In this document: one piece after another, positions 16,737-24,417 of the stretch
How positions within the stretch are numbered: the stretch's first letter is position 1
Layout: every line of letters starts with the position of its first letter
Source: Anaerovoracaceae bacterium
Lineage (GTDB): Bacteria; Bacillota; Clostridia; Peptostreptococcales; Anaerovoracaceae
Direction: 5' to 3'
Length of the DNA stretch: 34,885 nt
Assembly (NCBI GenBank): GCA_029983755.1
Contig: JASBYX010000014.1
Coordinates: 1-34,885, forward strand
The notes under the pieces: generated by a model
Database searches by the model: none
What the model was told of the DNA's origin: nothing
What the model saw: only the letters and a program-made list of their open reading frames with translations
Made by a program: the position numbers and the translations under genes

Positions 16737-17228
16737 ATGAATTACGAAGAACATTCAAAATTTATGAAAGAAGCTCTCAAAGAGGCTGATAAGGCTGCCC
16801 GGATGGGAGAGGTTCCAGTTGGCGCTGTCATAGTTAAGGATGGCACAGTTATCGGCAGAGGATTCAACAAAACAGAAACGACTTCCCTTGCAACAAGTCA
16901 CGCAGAGATTGAGGCAATCTCAATGGCTTCGGAACACTTGGGAAACTGGAGGCTTTACGGCTGTTCTATGTACGTAACCCTGGAGCCATGTGCAATGTGT
17001 GCCGGAGCAGCTGTTTTGTCCCGTATCGAGAATCTGTTCTACGGAGCGGCAGATCCGAAATTCGGAGGTTGCGAGAGCATTTTTGAAATTCCAACTGAGG
17101 CAAGACTCAACCACAGGGTTAATGTTGTGGGAGGGTTGATGGCCGAGGAAAGCAGCAGAAAGCTGAGAGACTTCTTTAGGGATTTGAGGAATCGTAAGAA
17201 TATAGATAATTTAAAAGATGAAAACTAA
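16737..17228 (+). CDS. tadA: tRNA-specific adenosine(34) deaminase
   Basis: Converts A34 to inosine in the anticodon of tRNA-Arg(ACG), allowing one tRNA to read several Arg codons. The zinc-deaminase motifs are intact: HAE at residues 55-57 (H55 zinc ligand, E57 proton shuttle) and PCAMC at 84-88 (C85, C88 zinc ligands). The 163-residue length and N-terminus (EEHSKFMKEAL) are typical of TadA. No Shine-Dalgarno sequence precedes the ATG, and the predicted promoter leaves almost no leader. It is first in a cluster with the Ig-like membrane protein, ispE and gntR. A general cytidine/guanine deaminase is less likely given the overall TadA pattern. Confidence 0.93.
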   Translation: MNYEEHSKFMKEALKEADKAARMGEVPVGAVIVKDGTVIGRGFNKTETTSLATSHAEIEAISMASEHLGNWRLYGCSMYVTLEPCAMCAGAAVLSRIENLFYGAADPKFGGCESIFEIPTEARLNHRVNVVGGLMAEESSRKLRDFFRDLRNRKNIDNLKDEN

Positions 17229-17247
17229 TTAACCGGAGGCGGAAAGA

Positions 17248-18111
17248 ATGAGAAAATTTGGCTTGAGTATTTGCCTATTGTTAGCTATGGTGTTTGCCGG
17301 TACTGTGATGAGTTTTGCAGCGGATGATACCTTGGAAATTGTCAACACCTATCCTGTGGATGGTCAGAAGAACACGACTATTGAGAACATGAGCGTAAAG
17401 CTGGACTTCAACCAGGATGTGGGGTCAAAGGATAATAGGAAATCAAACAGCAAGGCATTTACAATCAAGGATGAAAAGGGTAAGAAGGTTCCTATCAGGG
17501 TCATGTACAATCCTAAGGATGTGAAGCAGGTCATGGTAATTGCAGATAATCATGACGGGAAGAATAAGACTCTGGACGACACTCACTATACCCTGCATAT
17601 ATCGAAAAATTTTGTAAGCGATAACGGCACGGCTTTGGGAAAGGATGTTGACATCACTTTCAAAACTATGAACCAGAAGAGAAATACCATGATTTACATG
17701 GCTATGATGGTTGTAATGTTCGGTGGTATGTTCTTCTTCACTACAAGAAGTGCAAGGAAGGCACAGGAGTCTGAGGACATAGAGAAGGAAGTGAAGGTAA
17801 ATCCTTATAAAGAGGCTAAGAGAACAGGGAAATCTGTAGAAGAGATCGTTGCAAAGCAGGAAAAGGAAAGGGCTAAGAGGGCTGAAAAGGCGGAGAAGGC
17901 AAGAGCAAAGCGTGAAGCTGAGGAAGCGCAGCTTGCTGCCCTTTACGAAGAAGATGAAGAACTTCCTTACGGTCATTTTAGGGTTAAGAGACCAAGGCCT
18001 ATCAGTGAAGTAGGGGGCAAAACTGTTTCGGGCAGGAAGGCTGAGGCAGAAGCTAGGAAAGCTCAGGAAGAGAAGTGGGCAAGACAGGCTAAGAAGAGAA
18101 AAAAGAAATAG
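17248..18111 (+). CDS. Membrane protein with extracytoplasmic Ig-like (Big_5/SbsA-type) domain and Lys-rich cytoplasmic tail
   Basis: A 287-residue protein with a cleavable-looking signal peptide (1-24, SFA before Ala-Asp). Residues about 28-145 form a bacterial Ig-like domain of the SbsA/Big_5 kind: YPVDGQKNTTIE, KLDFNQDV, HYTLHISKNFVSDNGTALG, ITFKTMNQ. One transmembrane helix follows near 149-166. The last 120 residues are highly charged, rich in Lys, Arg, Glu and Ala, and probably helical or coiled-coil. It would be a single-pass protein with its Ig domain outside. GGAGG (17235-17239) precedes the start. It lies between tadA and ispE in an apparent operon. No specific function is recognised. 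Confidence 0.75.
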   Translation: MRKFGLSICLLLAMVFAGTVMSFAADDTLEIVNTYPVDGQKNTTIENMSVKLDFNQDVGSKDNRKSNSKAFTIKDEKGKKVPIRVMYNPKDVKQVMVIADNHDGKNKTLDDTHYTLHISKNFVSDNGTALGKDVDITFKTMNQKRNTMIYMAMMVVMFGGMFFFTTRSARKAQESEDIEKEVKVNPYKEAKRTGKSVEEIVAKQEKERAKRAEKAEKARAKREAEEAQLAALYEEDEELPYGHFRVKRPRPISEVGGKTVSGRKAEAEARKAQEEKWARQAKKRKKK

Positions 18112-18174
18112 ATAAAAAGAAATATAGAACATAGACAATAAGATAATAATTAAGAAGAATTAAGAAAAGCAAAA

Positions 18175-19269
18175 ATGATGAAAAGTATTACACTTGCATC
18201 TTATGGGAAAATCAACCTTTCGCTGAATGTGGGGAATGTCATGGACAGCGGATATCATCCTGTGGATATGATAATGTGTCAGATTCTGCTTCATGATCTT
18301 GTTAAGATTGATCTACTTCAAAGGGAAGGCACCCTTGCCTGGAAGGAAGATCGTCAGATGAGAGATAAAAATCACGGCGGAGGAGATGACGGTTTAGAGT
18401 ATCCGGAGATTGAAATTATTGCTAATCTCCCATATATTCCAAGGGACGAGAACAACATCTGCCACAAGGCAGCCACCAGATTTTTTCGAGAGTTCATCGA
18501 GACGGAGAGATTGAAGGACAAAAGGGAATATTTGCCCTATAAAATTATTATTACCCTTGAGAAGAGAGTACCTGTGGGAGCCGGACTAGGGGGTGGTAGT
18601 GGCAATGCTGCCGCAGTCCTTCACGGGCTGAACGCTGTTTTGGGGACGCACTTTTCCATGGAAAAACTCTTGGAAATGGGTTCAGAGCTTGGTGCAGATG
18701 TGCCTTTTGCAGTGATGAATCAAGCTAAGAGTTGTAAGTCTGTACCGGCGTACCTTAGGAGACATCCTATGGCTGCGGTATGTGCAAGGGCACGAGGTAT
18801 CGGTACTGACCTTACGCCATTGAAAATCCCCCCATTTAGTTTGCTTCTTGTCAAGCCACCATTCAGTGTTTCCACAGCTGAGGTATACAGGGGGATTGAT
18901 TCCTGTGAAATTCAGGAAAGGCCGGATAACGATCGTCTGACTGAGAATTTCGGTATCCTTGCTGAAGACAAAGAGGGTGAACTGTGGCAGTCAGCTTATT
19001 CCGATATGATCAACGTCCTTGAAAACTATACAGTCCATGCTCATCCGGTTCTTGGGAAGATCAAAGACAGACTGAAAGGGTCAGAGGTGGTTGATTTTGT
19101 CATGATGTCAGGTAGTGGGCCGACGATTTTTGCCATACTCAGCGAAAATGCTAATCGCAGAGAAATCCATGCTCTAAAGAGAAAGTTTTCTATCAAGGGC
19201 AACGAGGTCTTTGTGACAGAAGTTCTCGATGGCAGAGGTTCGGGGATTGCAAGGAGGATGAAGAGATGA
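18175..19269 (+). CDS. ispE: 4-(cytidine 5'-diphospho)-2-C-methyl-D-erythritol kinase
   Basis: GHMP-family kinase of the MEP (non-mevalonate) isoprenoid pathway; phosphorylates CDP-methylerythritol with ATP. The family motifs are present: YGKINLSLNV at the N-terminus, the ATP-binding loop PVGAGLGGGSGNAAA near 133-147, LGADVPF, and the C-terminal MSGSGPTIFAI. At 364 residues it is about 75 longer than usual. Extra sequence is visible near residues 45-75 (charged, Gly/Asp-rich) and right after DVPF, where about 20 residues separate it from ARGIGTDLTPL. Two ATG codons are adjacent (18175, 18178) and no good Shine-Dalgarno is seen. Its stop overlaps the gntR start by four bases. Confidence 0.88.
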   Translation: MMKSITLASYGKINLSLNVGNVMDSGYHPVDMIMCQILLHDLVKIDLLQREGTLAWKEDRQMRDKNHGGGDDGLEYPEIEIIANLPYIPRDENNICHKAATRFFREFIETERLKDKREYLPYKIIITLEKRVPVGAGLGGGSGNAAAVLHGLNAVLGTHFSMEKLLEMGSELGADVPFAVMNQAKSCKSVPAYLRRHPMAAVCARARGIGTDLTPLKIPPFSLLLVKPPFSVSTAEVYRGIDSCEIQERPDNDRLTENFGILAEDKEGELWQSAYSDMINVLENYTVHAHPVLGKIKDRLKGSEVVDFVMMSGSGPTIFAILSENANRREIHALKRKFSIKGNEVFVTEVLDGRGSGIARRMKR

Positions 19270-19970
19270 TAATTAACGATAGCGGTGACAGCAACGGATA
19301 CAGCTCCTTGAGGGAATCTGTATACAGCAAAATAAAGAAGAGAATTCTAATTGGTGAAATGAAGCCAGGCACAAGAATTGTGGAGGTTACACTGGCTGAA
19401 AGTCTCGGTGTAAGCAGGACGCCTGTAAGAGAAGCCATAAGGCAGCTCGAAAAAGAAGGTATGGTTACCGTTATTGAACCTAGAAGAGGTTCTTATGTTT
19501 CTGATGTATCTGTAAAGGATATGGTTGACATTCTTGAGGTGCGTGGTGAGCTTGAAGCTCTTGCAGCTGCCTTGGCATCAGAAAGAGCTACAGAGGAAGA
19601 AATAATGGAGATGGAGAGAATCTCCGGGCTATATCGCGAGGCGATTTACGATAACGATACTGAAAACATTATCAAATACGACGAGCTTTTTCACAAAAAA
19701 ATTGTGGGAGCTAGTGGCAACAAGTCTTTGATAGCGGTCAGCGAGACCATCCAGGACATGGCACTAAGGTTCAGGTATCTTTACTATGATGATTTTTCAA
19801 GGTATGAGAACATGCCCTCTGAGCACAGACACATTCTCGATGCCATCAGATCTAAGGATATGAATAAGGCTAAGGAAGTGGCTGTAAGCCATGTTGCTAA
19901 TTTGAAGGAATTCGTTAAGGAAGAAGGGGAACATGGTTTCCGAAAAGAAGAACACCCTATGAAGGCTTAA
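19266..19970 (+). CDS. GntR-family transcriptional regulator (FadR/FCD type)
   Basis: A 234-residue DNA-binding regulator. The N-terminal winged helix-turn-helix is clear: IKKRILIGEMKPGTRI, LAESLGVSRTPVREAIRQL, then the wing GMVTVIEPRRGSYV. The rest is an all-helical FCD effector domain beginning with EVRGELEALAAALA, with possible metal/ligand residues in DELFHKKI and the SEHRHI segment. The effector and target genes are unknown. AAGGAGG (19251-19257) lies inside the end of ispE and the start overlaps the ispE stop, so the two are translationally coupled. A terminator follows directly. Confidence 0.9.
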   Translation: MIINDSGDSNGYSSLRESVYSKIKKRILIGEMKPGTRIVEVTLAESLGVSRTPVREAIRQLEKEGMVTVIEPRRGSYVSDVSVKDMVDILEVRGELEALAAALASERATEEEIMEMERISGLYREAIYDNDTENIIKYDELFHKKIVGASGNKSLIAVSETIQDMALRFRYLYYDDFSRYENMPSEHRHILDAIRSKDMNKAKEVAVSHVANLKEFVKEEGEHGFRKEEHPMKA

Positions 19971-19993
19971 AAAACCGGCTTAGCCGGTTTTTT
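19971..19993. terminator. Intrinsic terminator after gntR, bidirectional
   Basis: Stem AAAACCGGC (19971-19979) and GCCGGTTTT (19983-19991) with loop TTA, followed by more T. On the opposite strand the arm also runs into T residues, so it can also serve the convergent ATPase gene. Confidence 0.9.
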
Positions 19994-20031
19994 ATTATAG
20001 GAAATGTTATTTAGAAATTACAGGTGCCTAA

Positions 20032-21231
20032 TCAGTATTCATCTGAGAGGAGGAAATCAGCTAAATGCATGATTTTCACACCACCTATATTTCCTGATGC
20101 CAGATCATCAAGTGTTACGACATATTTAGGATAGTGATCATTTATTTCAAGGAGATTACCGATTTCTCTATCGGATTCGTCAGGCAGCCTACGGCATACC
20201 TGAACATATATGCGTTCATCACGTTTGACTGCAACAAAGTCTATCTCTTTTTTCATATTTTTACCTATGTAGACCTGATAGCCCCGACGGCATAATTCGA
20301 AATAAACTACGTTTTCGAGCATAGAGGAAATAGACTTTGGGTTAAACCCCATAATACAGTACTTTAGGGATGCATCTGCCAAATAGAATTTTTCCTGTGT
20401 TTTAAGTACTGATTTGCCTTGTAAATCATATCTTTGGCATGGATATATCACAAAAGATTTTTCAAGCCAAGTTAAATAATTGTAAATGGTTTCTACAGTC
20501 AAGGAGCGCCCTTCGTTTTTGAGAAATTTTATTATGGAGTTAGCGGAAAAAGTCTTTCCAACATTTTCAACTAGGTATTTTACGACACGATTGAATAAAT
20601 CAAAGTTAGTAATGTTGTGTCGCCTTGTGATGTCATTTGTGATAACAGAGTTATATATGCCTTCAACGATTTGGTATGCGGAACGTTCATCAAAGTCTCC
20701 AATTGCAACAATAGGGAAACCTCCAAATTTTAAATACTCATTCAGAAGTTCTTTCTCAGATCGTGGATCCGGATTTTTAAAATCTAAGTATTCGGAGAAT
20801 GATAGAGTGTAAACAGGAATTGAAACGTATCGTCCAGTCAAATACGTTGAAATCTCACCAGACAATAACTTCGAATTGGATCCTGTAACATAGATGTCGG
20901 CATTTGAATTTTCGAGGAGGCTATTTATAGCTTTCTCCCAATGTTCGACTTCCTGAACCTCATCTAGGAGAAGGTAATAGCAGGCATCATCCAACATTCT
21001 TTTTTTGATATCTCTATAAATGTCCTTATGTGTTATACCATCATCGAAATCCTCAGAGGTAAATCTCATGCTTATTATATGATCCGACTTGATACCATCT
21101 GCCAGCAGATCATCTTTTAGCATGTCGAGAATAGTAGATTTGCCACAGCGTCTTATTCCGGATAAAATCTTGACGAGGGGAACATTTCGGTAGATTCTCA
21201 ATGCCTTCATATAATGTGGTCTTATTATCAA
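20032..21231 (-). CDS. AAA ATPase of the AAA_14/DUF4143 type
   Basis: A 399-residue protein with an N-terminal P-loop ATPase and a C-terminal DUF4143 region. Walker A is GIRRCGKST (25-33), Walker B is YLLLDEVQEVEHW near residue 91, and VTGSNSKLLS is the sensor strand. The C-terminal part contains EIDFVAVKRDERIYVQV, resembling the PD-(D/E)xK-like core reported for this group. Functions of these ATPases are largely unknown; they are scattered among accessory genes in anaerobes. The start is taken as TTG at 21231 because GAGGAGG (21240-21246, minus strand) lies eight bases upstream and the product then begins MIIRPHYMKAL, the usual family N-terminus. A GTG at 21240 overlaps the Shine-Dalgarno and is rejected. 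It is preceded by a promoter and a four-copy palindrome array. Confidence 0.85.
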   Translation of the reverse strand: MIIRPHYMKALRIYRNVPLVKILSGIRRCGKSTILDMLKDDLLADGIKSDHIISMRFTSEDFDDGITHKDIYRDIKKRMLDDACYYLLLDEVQEVEHWEKAINSLLENSNADIYVTGSNSKLLSGEISTYLTGRYVSIPVYTLSFSEYLDFKNPDPRSEKELLNEYLKFGGFPIVAIGDFDERSAYQIVEGIYNSVITNDITRRHNITNFDLFNRVVKYLVENVGKTFSANSIIKFLKNEGRSLTVETIYNYLTWLEKSFVIYPCQRYDLQGKSVLKTQEKFYLADASLKYCIMGFNPKSISSMLENVVYFELCRRGYQVYIGKNMKKEIDFVAVKRDERIYVQVCRRLPDESDREIGNLLEINDHYPKYVVTLDDLASGNIGGVKIMHLADFLLSDEY

Positions 21232-21265
21232 TAGTAACACCTCCTCAGGTCTCTTCTATTTAAGA

Positions 21266-21294
21266 AGTATATCTGAAAACTTCAAACAATACAA
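21266..21294 (-). promoter_or_regulatory. Promoter of the AAA ATPase gene
   Basis: On the minus strand TTGTAT (21294-21289) and TATACT (21271-21266) are 17 bases apart. The predicted start is about 28 bases before the TTG start codon. The first palindrome of the 41-bp array ends one base upstream of the -35 box. Confidence 0.65.
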
Positions 21295-21295
21295 T

Positions 21296-21447
21296 AAGTT
21301 TTTGCTGAAAATAAGTAAAAACTTCGGTAAATTACAAAGTTTTTATCGAAATTAAGTAAAAACTTTGGAGATATCACAAGTTTTTATCGAAAAGCAGCAA
21401 AAACAATAAAAAATAAGGAAGTTTTTGCTGAAAGAAAGCAAAAACTT
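21296..21447. repeat. Array of four 29-bp palindromes at exact 41-bp spacing
   Basis: Copies are at 21296-21324, 21337-21365, 21378-21406 and 21419-21447; starts are exactly 41 bases apart and all three spacers are 12 bases long with unrelated sequence. The shape is AAGTTTTT(GCT/ATC)GAAA, variable centre, AG(C/T)AAAAACTT. Copy 4 is a perfect 11-base inverted repeat with a 7-base centre; copy 1 has one mismatch; copies 2 and 3 are more degenerate. A possible right half-site (GAAAACTT) lies at 21275-21282 inside the ATPase promoter spacer. It lies between htrA and the ATPase, directly upstream of the ATPase -35 box. It may be an operator array or an A-tract curved element; function unknown. Confidence 0.9.
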
Positions 21448-21518
21448 CCAAAATTCACTTTAAATAACTATCTTTTGACCAGCTTATGACTGCCGAATAA
21501 CCCAAGGCGGAACAGTCA

Positions 21519-22829
21519 CTATTGCTGAGGCTTGGCTACATCAGCCATATCCACAAGCTCAACGGAGAGAACTGTTTTGTTGTTATCACGCTCAACTTCA
21601 ATCTTGAGCTTATCCCCAACCTTGTGTTTCTTGATAATATCTAAGAATTCCTGGCTGTCCTTAATGTCCTTTCCATCCACAGAGATAATCCTGTCTCCAG
21701 CCTTCACCCCTGCAGACTTTGCCGCATCGCTCATAACATCCGTCACATATACGCCGGGTTTTGGAAGACCCATTTCCTTCGCCATGGAATTGTCAACTAC
21801 ATTGGCAATCATGATGCCGACCCTTGGCTGTGGCGGAAGCTTACCGTTCTTGATGAGAGAATCAACGATCGGCTTAGCTTTGTTTATAGGAATTGCAAAA
21901 CCGATACCCTCAACATTCTCACCCTTTGACTTTGCAACTACAACGCCGATGAGATTGCCGTAGTTATCGAAGAGTCCGCCGCCTGAGTTTCCGGGATTGA
22001 TGGCAGCATCTGTTTGAAGAAGCTCCATCTCTTTTCCGTCAATGACAACTCGCCTATTCATAGAACTGATTATACCTGCTGTGGCAGTGCCACCAAGCTG
22101 ACCGAGAGGATTTCCTATGGCCACTACAAACTGACCCATCTGTAGCTTCTTGCTATCCCCAAACTCAACAGCCTTGAGACCGTTGGCTTTTATCTTTATC
22201 ACCGCAATATCCGTCTCAGGATCCGTCCCCACGAGGGTTGCGTTGTAGGTTTTCTGATTCTTTAAAGTAACCGTAATGGTTCTTGCCCCTGCGATGACGT
22301 GATTGTTAGTTACTATGTAGCCCTCAGTATTGATAATTACCCCGCTGCCGGCGCCTTCTTTGACATAGTTATTAAGCCACATATCCCTTGCAACTTCCTC
22401 GGTCCTTATCTCTACAACTGATGGGGAATTCTTGGCGATGATTTCCTCAGCGGAAATTGCACTGCCTGTACTCTTTGCAATGGAGTATGTTGTAGGAGTA
22501 ACCGACTGGTTCCCCATACCGGCATTGGTTAATCTCGGTATCAGAAACCCTGTAATAAGGGATGTTAAAATTGCTGTCAATATCATGGCCAGTATCAGCC
22601 AGAATGCAAAGGCACGTCTTGAAACAAATCGCCTCGTATCCTGGAATTGCATGTTGTCCTCGAAGGGAGGATTCTCCGGCCATACGGTTTTGCCATGGGT
22701 TCTTTCATAGTCGTCCACACGAACAAAATACCTGTCCGCTTGGCTGAATTCCTCCGATGTAGGTTCTTCAGCATTCTGTCCCTGAAAATCGTCTCTATTT
22801 TCATCTTCAAATTTATCGAAATCTGACAT
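21519..22829 (-). CDS. HtrA/DegP-like membrane-anchored serine protease with PDZ domain
   Basis: A 436-residue envelope quality-control protease. A 70-residue acidic cytoplasmic N-terminus precedes one transmembrane helix (72-98), as in B. subtilis HtrA-type proteins. The trypsin-like domain carries the triad H177 (NNHVI), D207 (ETDIAVI) and S282 (NPGNSGG). One PDZ domain follows from about 330 (PRVGIMIANVV, then GVKAGDRIISVDGKDI). AGGAGG precedes the ATG on the minus strand and a good promoter lies upstream. The usual CssRS-type stress regulators are not adjacent. The catalytic assignment is firm. Confidence 0.93.
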   Translation of the reverse strand: MSDFDKFEDENRDDFQGQNAEEPTSEEFSQADRYFVRVDDYERTHGKTVWPENPPFEDNMQFQDTRRFVSRRAFAFWLILAMILTAILTSLITGFLIPRLTNAGMGNQSVTPTTYSIAKSTGSAISAEEIIAKNSPSVVEIRTEEVARDMWLNNYVKEGAGSGVIINTEGYIVTNNHVIAGARTITVTLKNQKTYNATLVGTDPETDIAVIKIKANGLKAVEFGDSKKLQMGQFVVAIGNPLGQLGGTATAGIISSMNRRVVIDGKEMELLQTDAAINPGNSGGGLFDNYGNLIGVVVAKSKGENVEGIGFAIPINKAKPIVDSLIKNGKLPPQPRVGIMIANVVDNSMAKEMGLPKPGVYVTDVMSDAAKSAGVKAGDRIISVDGKDIKDSQEFLDIIKKHKVGDKLKIEVERDNNKTVLSVELVDMADVAKPQQ

Positions 22830-22853
22830 ACTCTATACCTCCTATGATGTAGA

Positions 22854-22882
22854 ATTGTATCACTAGGGATGAGAATAATCAA
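22854..22882 (-). promoter_or_regulatory. Promoter of the htrA-like gene
   Basis: On the minus strand TTGATT (22882-22877), 17 bases, TACAAT (22859-22854) preceded by TGA, giving an extended -10. It leads directly into the gene with a leader of about 18 bases. Confidence 0.65.
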
Positions 22883-22959
22883 GAGCAGAGGTCTTGTGCA
22901 AGGGCAAGCTAACGATTTAAACTTTCTAATGGGGGAATATGGTATTTTTCCATGGTTTG

Positions 22960-22968
22960 TGTTAAAAT
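22960..22968 (+). promoter_or_regulatory. Possible extended -10 promoter of the CNNM-type gene
   Basis: TGTTAAAAT (22960-22968) is an extended -10 match. The expected -35 position (22940-22945, TGGTAT) is poor. It is placed about 75 bases before the preferred start codon. Confidence 0.35.
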
Positions 22969-23046
22969 AAAATACTGACGAGAACTCACATTCGCCAAGG
23001 TATGATGAGAGAAATTATGCCTTTACTAAGGAGGGATTATTTGGCC

Positions 23047-24318
23047 ATGGACAGTCACCAACTTGTGATACCGGCTGTTTTGATAATAATATTTTTGATA
23101 TTTTCTGCATTTTTTTCAGCAACTGAAACTGCTTTTACTTCCCTTAACAGGGTACGCCTTAAGAACAGGGCAAGTGATGGAGATAAGAGAGCAAAGAAGA
23201 CTCTGGAGCTTTCTGCAGATTACAACAAGCTGTTGTCAACGATTTTGATCGGGAACAACTTAGTGAATATAGCATTGACAGCTACAGCAACCATGCTTTG
23301 TATAAGGTTATATGGCACCTATGGAGCAACGGTTGCTACTGTTGCAACAACAGTGATAGTATTGATTTTTGGTGAGATTTCACCCAAGAATTTGGCAAAG
23401 GAGGCCCCTGAGAGGGTGGCGATGTTTGCAACCCCTTTGACCCATTTCTTCATGATGATCTTCACCCCCCTCAACTGGATATTCGGTCAGTGGAAGATTC
23501 TTTTGTCCAAGATTTTTAGGGTTTCCCCTGATGATGGCATCACGGAAGAAGAAATCTTAACCATGGTTGAGGAAGCGGAAACAGAAGGAAGAATACAGGC
23601 GGACCAGAGCGAGCTGATACAGAATGCAATTGAATTTAACGACCTTGAAGCGTGGGATGTTATCACTCCAAGGGTTGACATAGTTGCCCTGGATGTGGAG
23701 TCTACTAAGAAGGACACGGCAAAGATATTCGCAGAGACAGGCTTTTCAAGGGTACCTGTGTATGACGGTGACCTTGACAGGATTCTCGGGGTCCTCAATC
23801 AGAAGGATTTTCACAACTACATTGACGGATCGAAGAAGACAATTTCCGACTACATCAAACCTGTGATCTATGTGGCAGGCTCAATGAAAGCAGCTGTTTT
23901 GTTGAAAAGACTTCAGGTTAACAAGTCCCACATGGCAATAGTGGTGGACGAGTATGGAGGCACCGCCGGTCTTGTGACCATGGAAGATATTATCGAAGAA
24001 CTCATAGGGGACATATACGATGAGCACGACGAGGTGGAGTCCTCTGATATAACGCCGCTTCAGGACGGGAGTTATAGGGTTATGTGCAGCGCAAATGTTG
24101 AGAAGATGTTTGATTATTTCGGACAGGAGCCTGAGCTTGATGTAAACACGGTAAACGGTTGGGTGGTTTTGCAGCTGGACAAGCTGCCAGTGGCCGGAGA
24201 TACCTTCGTATATTCAACGGATGAGAAGATTTTTAAAGGCAAAGTAACAAAGGCGGACGACAAGAAGGCAATCGAAATAAACCTGAGGGTGGAGAACATA
24301 GAAGAAGGAGATAGCTGA
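23047..24318 (+). CDS. CNNM/CorC (HlyC/CorC) family membrane protein, likely divalent-cation transporter
   Basis: Integral membrane protein with three parts in order: a DUF21/CNNM transmembrane domain (residues about 1-170, opening with SAFFSATETAF and containing FGEISPKNLAKEAPE), a pair of CBS domains (about 195-315, with TPRVDIVAL and MAIVVDEYGGTAGLVTMEDI), and a C-terminal CorC_HlyC domain (about 335-415). Members are linked to Mg2+/Co2+ efflux; the older label hemolysin is misleading. The ATG at 23047 gives a typical N-terminus and 423 residues. AAGGAGG (23028-23034) lies 12 bases upstream, while a TTG at 23041 has better spacing. An upstream ATG at 23002 adds 15 atypical residues and has no good Shine-Dalgarno. 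Confidence 0.9.
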   Translation: MDSHQLVIPAVLIIIFLIFSAFFSATETAFTSLNRVRLKNRASDGDKRAKKTLELSADYNKLLSTILIGNNLVNIALTATATMLCIRLYGTYGATVATVATTVIVLIFGEISPKNLAKEAPERVAMFATPLTHFFMMIFTPLNWIFGQWKILLSKIFRVSPDDGITEEEILTMVEEAETEGRIQADQSELIQNAIEFNDLEAWDVITPRVDIVALDVESTKKDTAKIFAETGFSRVPVYDGDLDRILGVLNQKDFHNYIDGSKKTISDYIKPVIYVAGSMKAAVLLKRLQVNKSHMAIVVDEYGGTAGLVTMEDIIEELIGDIYDEHDEVESSDITPLQDGSYRVMCSANVEKMFDYFGQEPELDVNTVNGWVVLQLDKLPVAGDTFVYSTDEKIFKGKVTKADDKKAIEINLRVENIEEGDS

Positions 24319-24417
24319 CAGGTGTAGTAAATGGTCAGCAGTTGGCCGCTGGTAAAAAAATGGACATAGACATATATTATAGTAAGTTGTGAAGATAGTT
24401 AAAACAGGGAGAAATGA

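Noticed and set aside
21238..21240. GTG at 21240 as the start of the ATPase
   Set aside because: It overlaps the Shine-Dalgarno sequence. TTG at 21231 has correct spacing and gives the standard family N-terminus.
21296..21447. The palindrome array as a CRISPR array
   Set aside because: Spacers are only 12 bases, repeats are imperfect (copies 2 and 3 diverge), and no cas genes are nearby.
21419..21447. Copy 4 of the array as the htrA terminator
   Set aside because: It forms a perfect 11-base stem and on the minus strand is followed by a T-rich stretch after a few bases, but the stem is AT-rich and the same unit recurs at fixed spacing, so a termination role alone does not explain the pattern. 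It may still terminate weakly.
24319..24417. Hairpin (CAGC...GCTG) and run of A before secA as a terminator or promoter
   Set aside because: The stem is only four bases, there is no T-run on the plus strand, and no -35/-10 pair with acceptable spacing was found.
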